DNA from: Neopestalotiopsis rosae
Taxonomy: Eukaryota; Ascomycota; Sordariomycetes; Amphisphaeriales; Sporocadaceae
DNA length: 64,000 bases
Direction of reading: 5' to 3'
Assembly (NCBI GenBank): GCA_023078685.1
Contig: JALGAS010000001.1
Span: forward strand, 3,720,001 to 3,784,000
Shown: positions 1 through 11,417 of the stretch, in pieces
Numbering within the stretch: the stretch's first letter is position 1
How the letters are laid out: the number at the start of each line of letters is the position of its first letter
Notes under the pieces: model-generated
Told to the model about the DNA's origin: nothing
Seen by the model: the letters and a program-made list of their open reading frames with translations, nothing else
The model's database searches: none
Translations under genes and position numbers: made by a program

Positions 1-1761
1 TGGCATATTTACTTTGTTTGATCATGTTCAACGGAACTATTGCCTGCCAAGTCTAATCTCTGCGTTATATTTGTGCATGTGTGCTCTCCATGTCACCGTA
101 CCAGCAGCGCGTGCCATTCTCTCGTATGATCCCGCAGATGCTCCATAGTCCTTGGGAATCCACCCAGAGACGACTCTCGATAATGCCAAGCCTTGGAAGG
201 CTCCCAAGAGGCCATTGCCGGCAACATATTCCTTCGCTCTTGTTGTCAGATTCGGGAAATATTGGTGTTTTGTTGCATACCGCAAAATGCAAATACTGAA
301 CAGGCCTGCGCTAAGATTACACTAGACAGGTTGGTGATGAGATCAAATGCATGCTACTGGTGGGTTTCTCCAGCAAGTGTTGCGCCGAATCACAAAATGA
401 TAGCCCAGGGATGTATGGTGCATCCCGTGGCCTAAACCCTACATTGTTGCTCGGTCTTTTGGTTGATATCATGTGTGCCAATGCATACTCTTGAAAGTCC
501 AGGATGGATGCGTGCTCGACCATAGCTGGTGGATGCAATTGCGTTCTCTTCAAGAAATCTTACCCAAGAAAGATAAGGACACATACCTGCCAAGATTTGT
601 CTAGATAGCAAAGAAAAATGTCGGAAAGATATGTAAAGACTTAAAGAAAAAGCCAATTCGGCGGATGTTGAGCCTCATCGGTCATGGGATCGTGGGACAT
701 ATGCACCGACTAGCATGGTGTATGAATACCACCTGCTGATTTGAGGGGGAAGACCCTGAAATCCCATGGCACCTAGCGTGGCCCGATAGAGCTCGAAATG
801 GGTATTTGGGACACAAGATGCTACCTTTGGTCGCAATCTAAGTCTGCAGAGGTCGGAGCTCTCGATAAACCTTTGAACCTCCGATGCAAGTTTAAAATAT
901 TAGAGTTGACAGGGAGACTCTGTTGTAGTCAGGGCTGGACCTAGCAGCAGTAGTCGCGTGACAAGGGTTGGTGTAGTTATTGTAGAGAAAAGTCAATATT
1001 CCTCCGTGAAGGAACTTATCTTCCGTTCACAAGTAGTAGTGATTTGCGAGTGCGACCATCAACGTTGCAACCAAGGATTCCACACGGCATGCACTTGATC
1101 GGTACGGTACTTGACAAGGAATCTGCACTTGACAGAACTTGATTTAAATGCACCTGGGCAAGAAGAGGCCAACACTGATAAGTACTTAATCTAGCTAGGG
1201 CTGATTATTGGGAACAACGATATTGAAATGCATACATACCTAAGTATGTAGTGAATCAGATGAACAGTGGAAATGCACAGGACTTGGTGGGCTGGTGGGG
1301 TGTCTTGTATTATGTAATAGGCGTCCCGTTTGCTCAAAGCCGTTCGCGGCCAATGAGATGCGTTTCTTCTGCGCCAGCTCTAGCTACCCAGTGATTGACC
1401 CACTTGCCCTTGGATCCGCCGACTGCCGATTAACCTTTGGTACCTAGCTCTGTACTCCATGCGTCATCATTACTTGCAGGCAGCAGGACCATCACAAAGA
1501 CTTCACTTTGGAGTGTGGTTGGCTTGCTCAAGGGAAGAAAAAAAATTCTGCCAACCTCGCCGATGGCCCTACCCTCTCACAGCAAACTCTCGTGGCGCAG
1601 ATAGTCCACTGGAATGCTCATTTCTACTGGCACATGTATTGTCGCCGTTCCTGCCTAGATCTCTTACTCTTTTCACCTTTCCGAAACTGATGCATTATTA
1701 ATGTTCCTGCCACCCCGCCACAGCACAACTACGCCATCGATAATTTTTTCACAGCAAAATC
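1..1761. other. Gene-free left edge and rad26 upstream region
   Basis: No open frame here looks like a gene; those present are short, overlap on both strands and have no recognisable domain. The last 300 bases become pyrimidine-rich on the plus strand, as expected for a fungal promoter and leader, and run into the rad26 start codon at 1762. No tRNA, repeat array or transposon remnant was seen. Confidence 0.6.
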
Positions 1762-4700
1762 ATGGCATCCCCTGCTGCCGCCGACAGCACGGCGGCTTCA
1801 TCCAGTGCTGATGGCAGCAAATCACCTACTCATACTGACAATATTGTCGTCGAAGGCATGACAAGCAATTCAGCACGCCTCAGTCAGGATCCCGACGAGG
1901 AGTCTGCATCGGACTCCAATGACGGTGATTTACTACTTGACGAGCAGGCAGTGCTACGGGGTCTCACCTCAAATGTCCGTGATCAGGATGATTTGGAGCG
2001 CGACATCACTTTACAAGCCAATGCTGCCTTCATCGAAGCTGAGGATGAGAGGGATCAGAAGCGCATCGCCAAACTTGAGGCGAACATACAAAAATTCGAG
2101 TCACAGAAAAAGTCCCAACAAGAACGATTTCGCAAGGCGATCGGCAAGCCTGAGCTCAAAAACAAGATCCGCGAAGAGATTGCCCGTCTGGATTCTGAGA
2201 TAGCTCTGGCTTCTAGCGACATTGCAGACTTCAACACCCGCATTAAGCAGAGAAACCAGTCTACTGATGACGATCCCGGTTTGTCCCAAGATGGAAACAA
2301 AAAGCTCCCGAATGAAACCCATCGAGAGTTTCTTATTCGAACCGGCAAAATCACGCCCTTTGCCAATATCGGAGGGCCCCGGCCCACAGAAGTCCAGGGT
2401 CAGTTGGCCAACGCTCTAGCTGATGCTGAAGACGAGGCTATTGCCGAAGAGATGGAAGAGGAGGCAAATCAGGGACCCCGATCGCACCGCAACCTTCGTG
2501 CCCCGGGTTTTGCTGATGCCGAAGATGTCAACGAGACCGCCCATCTAGCACAGCCAGAGTTCTCGTTGAGACCCCGCAAGGCTCAGAAGAGACGTCGCGT
2601 TGAACACAAAAGTGACTCCTCGGATGACTATCAGCCCTCCTCATCTCGGTCCGCACGCCCTGAGGCAGACTTCGTCGTTGATGACGATGAGGAGTCCGAC
2701 GATGATTACGATCTCACTGAACTGCCCCACAAGGAACCCTCCAAGGCCACAAAATCCAGCGGCAAAGCCAAAATAAATCCTGCCCAAGTTGATGATGGTA
2801 ATGAGGCCGATTACCAAAGCCGACTTTCGATTTGGTGTCACAGACGAGGCGCCGCTCGACGCCAGCAACAGCTTGCCCGAGGTGAAGCTGTGGAGGAGGA
2901 AGATGACGATGAGCCCGAATGGTACAAGCCTTCTCCCGACGAACCGGATCACCACCTCAAATTTGGACTCAAACTTCCTGGGGATATCTATCCCTCACTC
3001 TTCACCTATCAGAAGACAGGCATTGAGTGGCTATCCGAACTTTGGGATTCGAAAGCTGGGGGTATCTTGGGGGACGAGATGGGTCTGGGCAAGACAGTCC
3101 AGATTGTCTCATTTGTCTCTGCACTCCACTACAGCAAGAGACTCGATGGCCCCGTCATTATCGTAGCCCCTGCTACCGTAATGACGCAGTGGGTAAACGA
3201 GTTTCATCGTTGGTGGCCAGCTTTGCGTGTCTCAATTCTTCATTCCACGGGAAGCGGTATGGTCAACGTTAGTAAAGAGGATCGTCTGGTAGAGGATGAC
3301 TTGGCTTGGGATGATGATCGATTCCAGCAAGGAAAGAAGTCAAGCCCAGCGGCCCGAAATATTGTCAAGCGTGTGGTGCAGCACGGTCATGTACTGGTCA
3401 CAACGTACGCTGGTATGCAGACGTACGGCGACATCCTCAGAAATGTTGATTGGGCGTACGCCGTCCTTGATGAGGGCCATAAAATCCGGAACCCAAACTC
3501 CGCAATCACCCAATACTGCAAGGAGTTGAAGACGCCCAACCGAATTATTCTTTCTGGCACGCCCATGCAGAATAATCTCCTTGAACTGTGGTCTCTGTTC
3601 GACTTCATTTTCCCGTTGCGACTAGGAACTCTCCCCGATTTCCGAGTGCAATTCGAAATTCCCATCAGAATTGGTGGCTACGCCAACGCTTCTAACCTTC
3701 AGATCTTGACGGCCCAGAAGTGCGCTGAAATACTCAAGGATACCATCAGTCCTTACCTCATTCAGCGCCAGAAGGTCAATGTGGCTAAAGACCTCCCTGA
3801 GAAGAAGGAGCAAGTCCTGTTCTGCAAACTTACAAAGCAACAGCGCGACGCCTACCAGTTGTTTCTTCAATCTGATGAAATGAAATCCATTCTCAATCGC
3901 ACTAGACAATCGCTATTCGGCATTGATATTCTGCGAAAAATTTGCAACCACCCCGATCTGATCGATCCTTTGCTCAGGAAACGAGTGAGCTACGACTGGG
4001 GTAACCCCAAGAAGTCGGGCAAGATGCAAATCGTCAAGGGTGTGCTTCCGATATGGAAAAAGGAGGGCTACAAGACCCTTCTTTTCTCACAAAGTGTGCA
4101 AATGTTGGAGATTCTCGAGCAGTTCCTGCGGCGGACCGACAACATCAAGTATTTGAGAATGGACGGCAAAACCCCCGTCAAGGATCGACAAGTACTCGTT
4201 GACCGGTTCAACAACGATCCAGAGCTGGACGTTTTCCTGCTGACAACCAAAGTTGGTGGTCTCGGTGTGAATCTGACTGGTGCCAATCGCGTCATCATTT
4301 TCGACCCGGACTGGAATCCGTCCACAGATATTCAAGCTCGCGAGAGAGCCTGGCGTCTAGGACAGAAACGTGAGGTCGTAATTTACCGACTTATGTCAGC
4401 CGGGACCATTGAAGAGAAGATCTACCACAGACAGATCTTCAAGCAATTCTTGAGCAACAAAGTTCTGAATGACCCTAAGCAGAGGGCCTCGTTTGAACTG
4501 AATGATTTGTACGATCTATTCACGCTCGGAGATGCAACCGACGACCAAACCAAGACTGGCCGGATTTTCCAGGGTTCGGAGGTCAAAGTCAGGTCTGGCT
4601 CTAATGAAGACAATCCATCTGCCTCTTCCTCAAAAGGAAAAGACAAGGCCACAAGTAACGGTACTTCGTCATCCGCAGCTCCGATCGCTCCTGATAATTT

Positions 4701-5394
4701 CAGCAATATCGAAGGTGTGGCGGGCGTTGAAGACTACCAGGCGCCAGGCGATGAAAAGCCCGCCAGCGAGGATGCACGTATCATGGAAGGGCTCTTTGCG
4801 CGCTCTGGCGTTCATTCTGTCGTCGAGCATGATCAGATTGTCAATGGTAAACGCAAGCCACAAGCCAACCGCGCCATGCTGCAGCAGACTGCTGCCGCCG
4901 AGGCTGCCAAAGCAGCTGCATCGCTCAAGCGTGCACATGAACAAGCCCTTGCGACTCCTATTGGTACCGCCACTTGGACTGGCGAAGTTGGTGACGGTGG
5001 TCGTCCTGCAGCCCCATCCAATGTGCGTCGGGGCCGGGGAGGACCAGGCTCCGCTTCCATCATTTCAGGGCTTCGTGGTCGCCAGGGACTCGGCGGATCG
5101 GGCACCACCTCACCCAGGACCGGTTTGTCAAGCGGTGCTTCGTCCGCTCGAGGTGGAACGCCCACATCAATGGCAAGAATCATGGGCCCCAAAGACTTTG
5201 AGCGCATGATCCCCGAGTTCATGCGACGACATGGCGGTCGAGTTCCCTCGAAAATGCTAGTTGACCACTTCCGACAGCACTGCCCTAACGAAAAGCAAAG
5301 TGAAATCTTCACAAAAGCGCTCCATCGGGTTGCCGACAGTGAGAAGAAAGGAGGCTCAATGCGTACAATCTGGAGGCTAAAAGGCAAATCTTGA
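1762..5394 (+). CDS. rad26: Rad26/CSB-type SNF2 DNA-dependent ATPase (transcription-coupled repair)
   Basis: Intronless gene of 1210 residues. The protein is the Rad26/Rhp26/CSB ATPase, which binds RNA polymerase II stalled at DNA damage in the nucleus and starts transcription-coupled nucleotide excision repair. The N-terminus has a 'leucine latch'-like stretch near residues 60-80 (LRGLTSNVRDQDDLERD), then a coiled coil and acidic, basic low-complexity blocks. The SNF2 core follows: Walker A GDEMGLGKT with Lys444, DEGH at 570-573, the SGTPMQNN motif, and motif VI RERAWRLGQ at 860-868. The last ~65 residues (MIPEFMRRHGGRVPSK...) match the C-terminal winged-helix/ubiquitin-binding region of CSB proteins. 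DEGH together with the latch separates it from INO80, Swi2 and Rad54 relatives. Length is normal for filamentous fungi. The start is the first ATG in frame, just after an A-rich leader. Confidence 0.95.
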   Translation: MASPAAADSTAASSSADGSKSPTHTDNIVVEGMTSNSARLSQDPDEESASDSNDGDLLLDEQAVLRGLTSNVRDQDDLERDITLQANAAFIEAEDERDQKRIAKLEANIQKFESQKKSQQERFRKAIGKPELKNKIREEIARLDSEIALASSDIADFNTRIKQRNQSTDDDPGLSQDGNKKLPNETHREFLIRTGKITPFANIGGPRPTEVQGQLANALADAEDEAIAEEMEEEANQGPRSHRNLRAPGFADAEDVNETAHLAQPEFSLRPRKAQKRRRVEHKSDSSDDYQPSSSRSARPEADFVVDDDEESDDDYDLTELPHKEPSKATKSSGKAKINPAQVDDGNEADYQSRLSIWCHRRGAARRQQQLARGEAVEEEDDDEPEWYKPSPDEPDHHLKFGLKLPGDIYPSLFTYQKTGIEWLSELWDSKAGGILGDEMGLGKTVQIVSFVSALHYSKRLDGPVIIVAPATVMTQWVNEFHRWWPALRVSILHSTGSGMVNVSKEDRLVEDDLAWDDDRFQQGKKSSPAARNIVKRVVQHGHVLVTTYAGMQTYGDILRNVDWAYAVLDEGHKIRNPNSAITQYCKELKTPNRIILSGTPMQNNLLELWSLFDFIFPLRLGTLPDFRVQFEIPIRIGGYANASNLQILTAQKCAEILKDTISPYLIQRQKVNVAKDLPEKKEQVLFCKLTKQQRDAYQLFLQSDEMKSILNRTRQSLFGIDILRKICNHPDLIDPLLRKRVSYDWGNPKKSGKMQIVKGVLPIWKKEGYKTLLFSQSVQMLEILEQFLRRTDNIKYLRMDGKTPVKDRQVLVDRFNNDPELDVFLLTTKVGGLGVNLTGANRVIIFDPDWNPSTDIQARERAWRLGQKREVVIYRLMSAGTIEEKIYHRQIFKQFLSNKVLNDPKQRASFELNDLYDLFTLGDATDDQTKTGRIFQGSEVKVRSGSNEDNPSASSSKGKDKATSNGTSSSAAPIAPDNFSNIEGVAGVEDYQAPGDEKPASEDARIMEGLFARSGVHSVVEHDQIVNGKRKPQANRAMLQQTAAAEAAKAAASLKRAHEQALATPIGTATWTGEVGDGGRPAAPSNVRRGRGGPGSASIISGLRGRQGLGGSGTTSPRTGLSSGASSARGGTPTSMARIMGPKDFERMIPEFMRRHGGRVPSKMLVDHFRQHCPNEKQSEIFTKALHRVADSEKKGGSMRTIWRLKGKS

Positions 5395-6060
5395 GGTGTT
5401 CATGAATGGTGTTTTCTTGTTTTTAGGCGTGATTTAATCTGAGGGTCCCCATGGGCAGGGCCTTTCATAGATACCCAGGGCACGTAGAAAAGCATGCGGA
5501 GTTCATAAAAGTAGTACGGAATCTACAAGAGGTGCAGCCTCTATGACGCAGGAACCAGGGGGGAAGAGAACAGAACAACTGATTGCAGTTTGAGTATAAT
5601 AAGAATGACATAAACGTGTCCATAAGTGGTTTCTTACGTTCACTGATAATTATGTCAGGTCGGTTCATGTATACAGTTTCGTCACATATCATAGAAGCAT
5701 TCACATATTGGTATGGCGATCGATGACCACGGTTTGCGAGGGAAATGCAATCATCATGTTGACAACGAATGGACTCTGTTATGAGTCCATCTTCATTATC
5801 TTGATTTCAGTAGACTTAAGCTACGGAGACCAGGCTGATATGGTGTCATACCGCCGTTCTCCTCGTAATTGTCAGATGCCGCCTCACAGAAGAGCCATGA
5901 CGGCCCAGATGATGCTATGTTCCTCTCGTAATGTCGTAACCCATTGACTTTTTTATTCCATCCGTTTTTTCGTCTAGGTAGTTGCCACGGACCAAATCGC
6001 AAACCAACCACACGTATATGCCCTGCGCAGAAACACAAAGAGATGCATATAGTAGTGCGA
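5395..6060. other. Convergent 3' intergenic region
   Basis: This stretch lies between the 3' ends of rad26 and the S14 gene, which converge. It should contain both 3' untranslated regions. I see no gene and no repeat. Confidence 0.6.
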
Positions 6061-6738
<678 letters not shown>

Positions 6739-7141
6739 CTTGACTGTGGTTTGCTGGTTGTCTGGGGGAGGAAGGAAGACTGAGATTCGGAGGAGCTTGA
6801 CCGCAAGAAGTTCTCACGAGGGACGGATTTGGTGGTTGAGCCCTGTGAATTTCGAAGCGGTGAAAATTGGCAGGAAAACATGCAGCCAGAGACAGCCATG
6901 CCACAGTGGGACTAGTGCCACTCAGTGGAAGCCCTAACCACTCGAAATTGCCATAGAAAAGAGCGGAAACTGGCCCGTGCACTGATCTTGGCGTCCACCC
7001 CACCCACCGCAGCCGGCCCCAATTTCCTCAATTTTTGCATCTCGAAATTTTTGGGTTTTTGTTCTTGTCCTTCAGATCACTCAACGACCTCGCCATCTAC
7101 TAACGATCATTCCCCCGATCACAGCAGCCAACCTCGACAAG
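6739..7141. promoter_or_regulatory. Divergent promoter region of rps14 and rpl7
   Basis: This 403-base interval separates the start codons of two divergently transcribed ribosomal protein genes. It is pyrimidine-rich on the coding strand approaching L7. A TCCTTCAG followed by ATCACTCAACG near 7070-7083 could be the 3' end of a leader intron of L7, but that is only a guess. Shared control is inferred from the arrangement; no specific factor site is claimed. Confidence 0.55.
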
Positions 7142-8703
7142 ATGGCCCCTACCAAGCCCACGTGAGACACCCTTCCTCGCTCTTGCCATCACCGATGGTG
7201 ACGATGCGCCCGGTTCTGGAAAACTTTTCGCACAGATTGTCGTGGTCCTCTCGGCTGGATGGCATTCGTCTGCACTCCTCGACTTTTTTGCCCTTCTGAG
7301 ATATGAAGAAGCAATTGGATCTGAGTGGCAGACGATATTGCAAGCCAGCTCGATCTTTCCTGTAGCTTCTCCCTCTTTCTCGCAGCCGCCTTTGATTGCG
7401 GTGTGCGGACTGAGAGTCGTCGCTCGGGGTGTTGGAGATGAAGTCCCTCGCGGGTCTTCTCTCTCAAATTTATCTGCCGCTTTCAATGGTCCGTACCTTG
7501 CACAGAAATGTCAAAAGGTAGACCTTTGTCAATGGCGAGCATATCTTCTTGAACTTTTGTTCGAGTTGTTGCTAGATGAGTGTTACGCATACTTGAGACT
7601 TGGAGGCGGTGACAGCCTCCAGACTTCTACATTGCTTTATCTCACTGGTCAAATTCATATTCGAGTCAGCCACCGCTGAGAATGTCGCACTTCAGTTGGC
7701 AGTTCTCCGACCGGCGCTCTGTCCATCCATCGTTGTGATGTGACGGCTCGTGGACTACGTACTAATCTGATCAACTCTAGTTCCGTCCCCACCAAGGATG
7801 ATATCCTGGTCCCCGAGACTCTCCTGAAGAAGCGCAAGTCCCAGGAGAAGGCTCGCGCCGAGAAGTCCGCCGAGGCTGACAAGAAGAAGAAGGTTAGTCA
7901 TTTCTGTCTTGTACTGTTGGGAGGAGGACGATATGATGCATAAAAACCCTTTGCGACTAGACCGAGGTCAATGCTGTTGCAAATTAACCATCTTTCGGGT
8001 CTGATTGTCGAGGAAACAAAACTCTTCATGTTTGAGCACCAAGTATGAGCAACTCGCTAACTGTGCTGTCACTCAGGCCAACAAGGAGAAGCGTGCCGTC
8101 ATCTTCAAGCGTGCCGAGAAGTACGTCCAGGAGTACCGTGACGCCGAGCGCGAGAAGGTCCGCCTTCAGCGCGTTGCCAAGCACGATGGTGCCTTCCACG
8201 TCCCCGCCGAGGAGAAGCTCATCTTCGTCGTCCGCATCAAGGGTATCAACAAGATTGCCCCCAAGCCCCGCAAGATCCTCCAGCTCCTCCGTCTCCTCCA
8301 GATCAACAACGGTGTCTTCGTCAAGGTCAACAAGGCCACCATGGAGATGATCAAGGTCGTCGAGCCCTGGGTCGCCTACGGTTACCCCAACCTGAAGAGC
8401 ATCAAGGAGCTCGTCTACAAGCGCGGTTACGGAAAGGTCAACAAGCAGCGCATTCCCCTCACCGACAACGCCATCATCGAGGAGAACCTTGGCAAGTACG
8501 GCATTGTCTGTATGGAGGATCTGATCCACGAGATCTACTCCGTCGGCCCCAACTTCAAGCAGGCCTCCAACTTCCTGTGGCCCTTCAAGCTCAGCAACCC
8601 CACCGGTGGTTTCCGCCCCCGCAAGTTCAAGCACTACATCCAGGGTGGTGACCTTGGCAACCGTGAGGACAAGATCAACGCCCTCATCCGCCAGATGAAC
8701 TAA
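7142..8703 (+). CDS. rpl7: 60S ribosomal protein L7 (uL30)
   Basis: Three exons: 7142-7161, 7781-7892 and 8077-8703, giving 252 residues. Exon 1 encodes only MAPTKP plus two bases. Intron 1 is long (619 nt) and ends with a textbook branch site TACTAATCTGAT before CTCTAG; intron 2 is 184 nt with branch GCTAAC. The protein has the basic N-terminal coil ([21 protein letters not shown]), then [38 protein letters not shown] and a C-terminus ending LIRQMN, all diagnostic of eukaryotic L7. Codon use is strongly C-ending, as in highly expressed fungal genes. Intron 2 hosts a box C/D snoRNA (separate entry), in line with yeast RPL7 genes, whose introns also host snoRNAs. A long open frame antisense to exon 3 is an artefact of codon bias. 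Confidence 0.96.
7927..8009 (+). ncRNA. Intronic box C/D snoRNA, snR39B-like (25S Gm805 guide)
   Basis: It lies inside L7 intron 2. A C box (ATGATGC, 7933-7939) and a D box (CTGA, 8001-8004) are flanked by a 5-bp terminal stem, GACGA 7927-7931 with TTGTC 8005-8009 (one G-U). The 14 nt directly upstream of box D (ACCATCTTTCGGGT, 7987-8000) are perfectly complementary to the conserved 25S segment ACCCGAAAGATGGT. By the fifth-base-upstream rule the paired base is the G of ACCCG, which is Gm805 in yeast, the snR39B target. Yeast RPL7 introns carry snR39 and snR59, which target Am807 two bases away. The C box differs from RUGAUGA at the last base. Ends are estimates. Confidence 0.85.
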
Positions 8704-9574
8704 GATACCAAAAATCAATCATCTTTGTGGACTAAGGGAAAATATGGGCTTGCTTTTTTCAAGGGGTTATGGTAATGAGGTACTTGTTTCTGCATGGCTG
8801 TTCGGCGTTTATAAAAAGCTTCGGATGCTACACCGAATGAATTGAGACTTTGATGACCACCCCGAGAGACTACTGTTCTTGTGAGGAAGACTTGATGCTA
8901 TTTTATGTGATGATCCGAGTCTCCTGTGAACCATGTAATCGTAATTACCATGCCAATATTTCACATGGAAGGATTAAGCACCATGGAACTGAATCCCGTA
9001 CACGTCTGACAGGATCCTGTTGATGTACATGAACCCACGTTTCTACCAGGCAATGAGAAACCAGCTAGTCGATAATGTTGCCAAGTGGGTACGCGAGAAT
9101 GGGTCATGATATGACACTATCTCGATCCTAGTTTATCACACTCGGCCCACACATTTTTGGAGTTCCATTATCCGTATTATTCTTACGCGACCAAGGTTGA
9201 TGTGCACTTTGTCCACGCAAACTCGAGGGCCCGCCCGTAGAAGTCTAGTGTGTTCGGCCGCTGGATTGGAATCAGCATCATCATGTTTTCACATATAATG
9301 AAGTCCCTATATTCAAAAGGTGTTGTCCAGGTTCGTTAAGTCGACTACAATGGGCAATAACTCTTTCTCTCAACATATTCCCACACAATTATTACCGAGT
9401 AAGTGGTTCAACTGCATGACTAGAAAACATCATGGATTTTCTGTTCAGCTGCGAAGCGATAGCGTTGGTCTTCTTCAATAATACATGAAGCAATCGTCAC
9501 ATGTTGCCATGAAAAGCCCACGAAATAGCTGGCAGTCTCTCCTAGATCGCCTCCCAAGGGGTCCGCACTCTTCA
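8704..9574. other. Intergenic between rpl7 and EthD-like gene
   Basis: The two flanking genes converge here, so this should be mostly 3' untranslated sequence. No open frame, tRNA or repeat is convincing. Confidence 0.6.
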
Positions 9575-10414
9575 CTACCCTACGGTCTCAGCCGACCATT
9601 TCGTTGTAGCATCACCGACCGCCTCCTCCGTCTCCTTCTGGGGAGGAAAGGCCGTGGAAACATTGCCCAGTTCCGCCCACGAAGGATACGCCGACTCGCC
9701 GTCGTCGCCGAGGTTGACGACACGTCCGCCGTCGACGTACTTTTCGACCCAGCCGAGCGAGACGACCGTGTGCACGAGATTGACATAGGGCGCCTCGGCG
9801 GCCTGGGCGGCTTGGAAGGCGGGATCCGACGTCACCCGGCTCAGCTCGGCAAAGGTGCGGAAGTAGAACTCGACAGTGACATCGTGGTCCTGGGCAGATT
9901 TGGGTGTTAACTTTGATTGATATCCCTTCTTGGCTTTTTTTCTCATTTGAACAAGGAGAAAACCTTGTGAGAGAAGCGATTAAGCAGATGAGGTTCACTT
10001 ACATCCACGATGAATCCTCGGCCATCTCGACGATTGATGGCGTCGAGGGCAGTACGGTAGGCAAGCGGGCTGTATATCTAAATTCATGGGATGTTAGTGT
10101 TTCCATTGTTAAGAAATATCGCCTTGTATATCTTTATGTATACGTTTAATGTTGTTTGGCTGAAGTAAGTCGACACCAGCTTCACAACACACATGAAGAC
10201 GGCTGGATCGCGAAAGGCGCTGACCACAGAAGTCCACTCCACATGCATGACTTACTGTTTGATACATTTCTATACCATGCTTGGCATGCAGAGGAGCGAT
10301 TTTCTTGACATAGTCTCGAGCAAACTTCTCCGCCTCTTCAGTGGACGCGCTCTTGTTGCGATAAATCGATAAAGTGTATCGAAGGAGTCGACCTGGGGAC
10401 CTTGTGGTTGCCAT
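9575..10414 (-). CDS. EthD-like dimeric alpha/beta-barrel protein
   Basis: Three exons on the minus strand: 10414-10256, 10077-10003 and 9889-9575, with GTAAGT/GTAAGTG donors and phase 0 throughout, giving 182 residues. An in-frame ATG at 10438 would add eight residues (MNTRQRLK); the downstream ATG better fits the family. The core reads RLLRYTLSIYRNK, EKFARDYVKKIAPLHAKHGI, VTVEFYFRTFAELS and LVHTVVSLGWVEKYVDGG. That matches the EthD fold, in which an 'HAP'-like motif follows the first strand and helix; here it is 'IAPLHAKHG'. Family members are small cytosolic enzymes or accessory proteins, often in aromatic degradation or polyketide clusters; the substrate here is unknown. It is divergent from the DUF3237 gene. 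Domain assignment is by eye and fairly, not fully, secure. Confidence 0.75.
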
Positions 10415-11417
10415 TTTGAGTCTTTGTCGGGTGTTCATGATATCAAATCGATAATAATAATTTTAGTCGGAGGCTGATTGTATAAACGTGATAAGGCGGA
10501 GCCTATGTTTATGTCCAAGTCCGATGTAGCATGGCGATGTAGGGACTTTATATTTCAGCGACTGCCAATTCTGTCCACCATATCTAGCACCATTAACTTG
10601 TATATGATTACATGTGGACGGAGATAAGCTCCAAAGACCGTGAATCAGCATGCCGTTTCTATGTCTTCATAGACATGTTGTGATTCTCGCTTGGAAGCCA
10701 TGTCGAATGTTGGTCGTGGTTGATGAACTTGGTGCTTATTCGGGTGATGGATTGAGCCGGATGAGCGGGGATCGGATCGGGATTCATGGCCCACGAGTCG
10801 GGAACTTGGTTCAGTCGGATCAACTCTGCCCAAACCCCAAAGTCATGGACCTCAGTCTCCGGAGTGAATTCTATGAGGCAAGGCAGCCGAAGTCAGAAGG
10901 CGTCTCTAATACCAGTATTAAGTCCGGCCCTATTCCCTTGAGACGGAGATGCCCCAATCCGGGATATTGACTTTTCGTTCTCTCCGAACATGATTTCGAT
11001 TGCCTGAAGTTGAAGATCAAGGCTAAGAACTTGGGTTTGATGCCATTTCTGAGTAAATATATGAATATTGAAAATCCAACGCGGCATGCAGAACCAGTTG
11101 CAGTAAGACTTTGGGGAGTGGAGTATACTTGAATATGCCGCGAAATAGTAGAAAAGTACGCCCCCACATGTAACCGAAAGCCGGGTCCGCTGCGGAAAAT
11201 ATGGGGATCGTCTTTTGACGCATCTCGTCATTGATCGTGATACAGGATTCCACCATTACATGCTACTGGTGTGTATAACTACACGATTGTAACCCAGTTC
11301 CTTCTCCGAGCAGCGGTATATATACCAAGTTTAATATTTATTTCAAGCACGCCACTTTTGTCCGCGACTAACATCCTGCCAATTCTCGCAAGTACAACTT
11401 GAAGACTCAACCCCAAA
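10415..11417. promoter_or_regulatory. Shared upstream region of EthD-like and DUF3237 genes
   Basis: About 1 kb lies between two divergently transcribed genes and holds no credible coding frame. It is the natural place for joint regulation of the pair. A TATATATACC element near 11317-11326, about 95 bases before the DUF3237 start, is a plausible TATA-like box. Confidence 0.45.

Noticed and set aside
4502..5209. 235-codon plus-strand frame inside rad26
   Set aside because: Lies wholly within rad26 in another frame and shows no domain.
7199..7299. Possible second C/D snoRNA in L7 intron 1 (GTGACGA ... CTGA)
   Set aside because: The C box is imperfect, flanks do not pair, and the bases upstream of the D box match no rRNA segment I know.
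8026..8718. 230-codon minus-strand frame opposite L7 exon 3
   Set aside because: It mirrors the strongly C-ending codons of L7; the peptide is a Leu/Val/Asp/Gly repeat with no domain. Antisense artefact.
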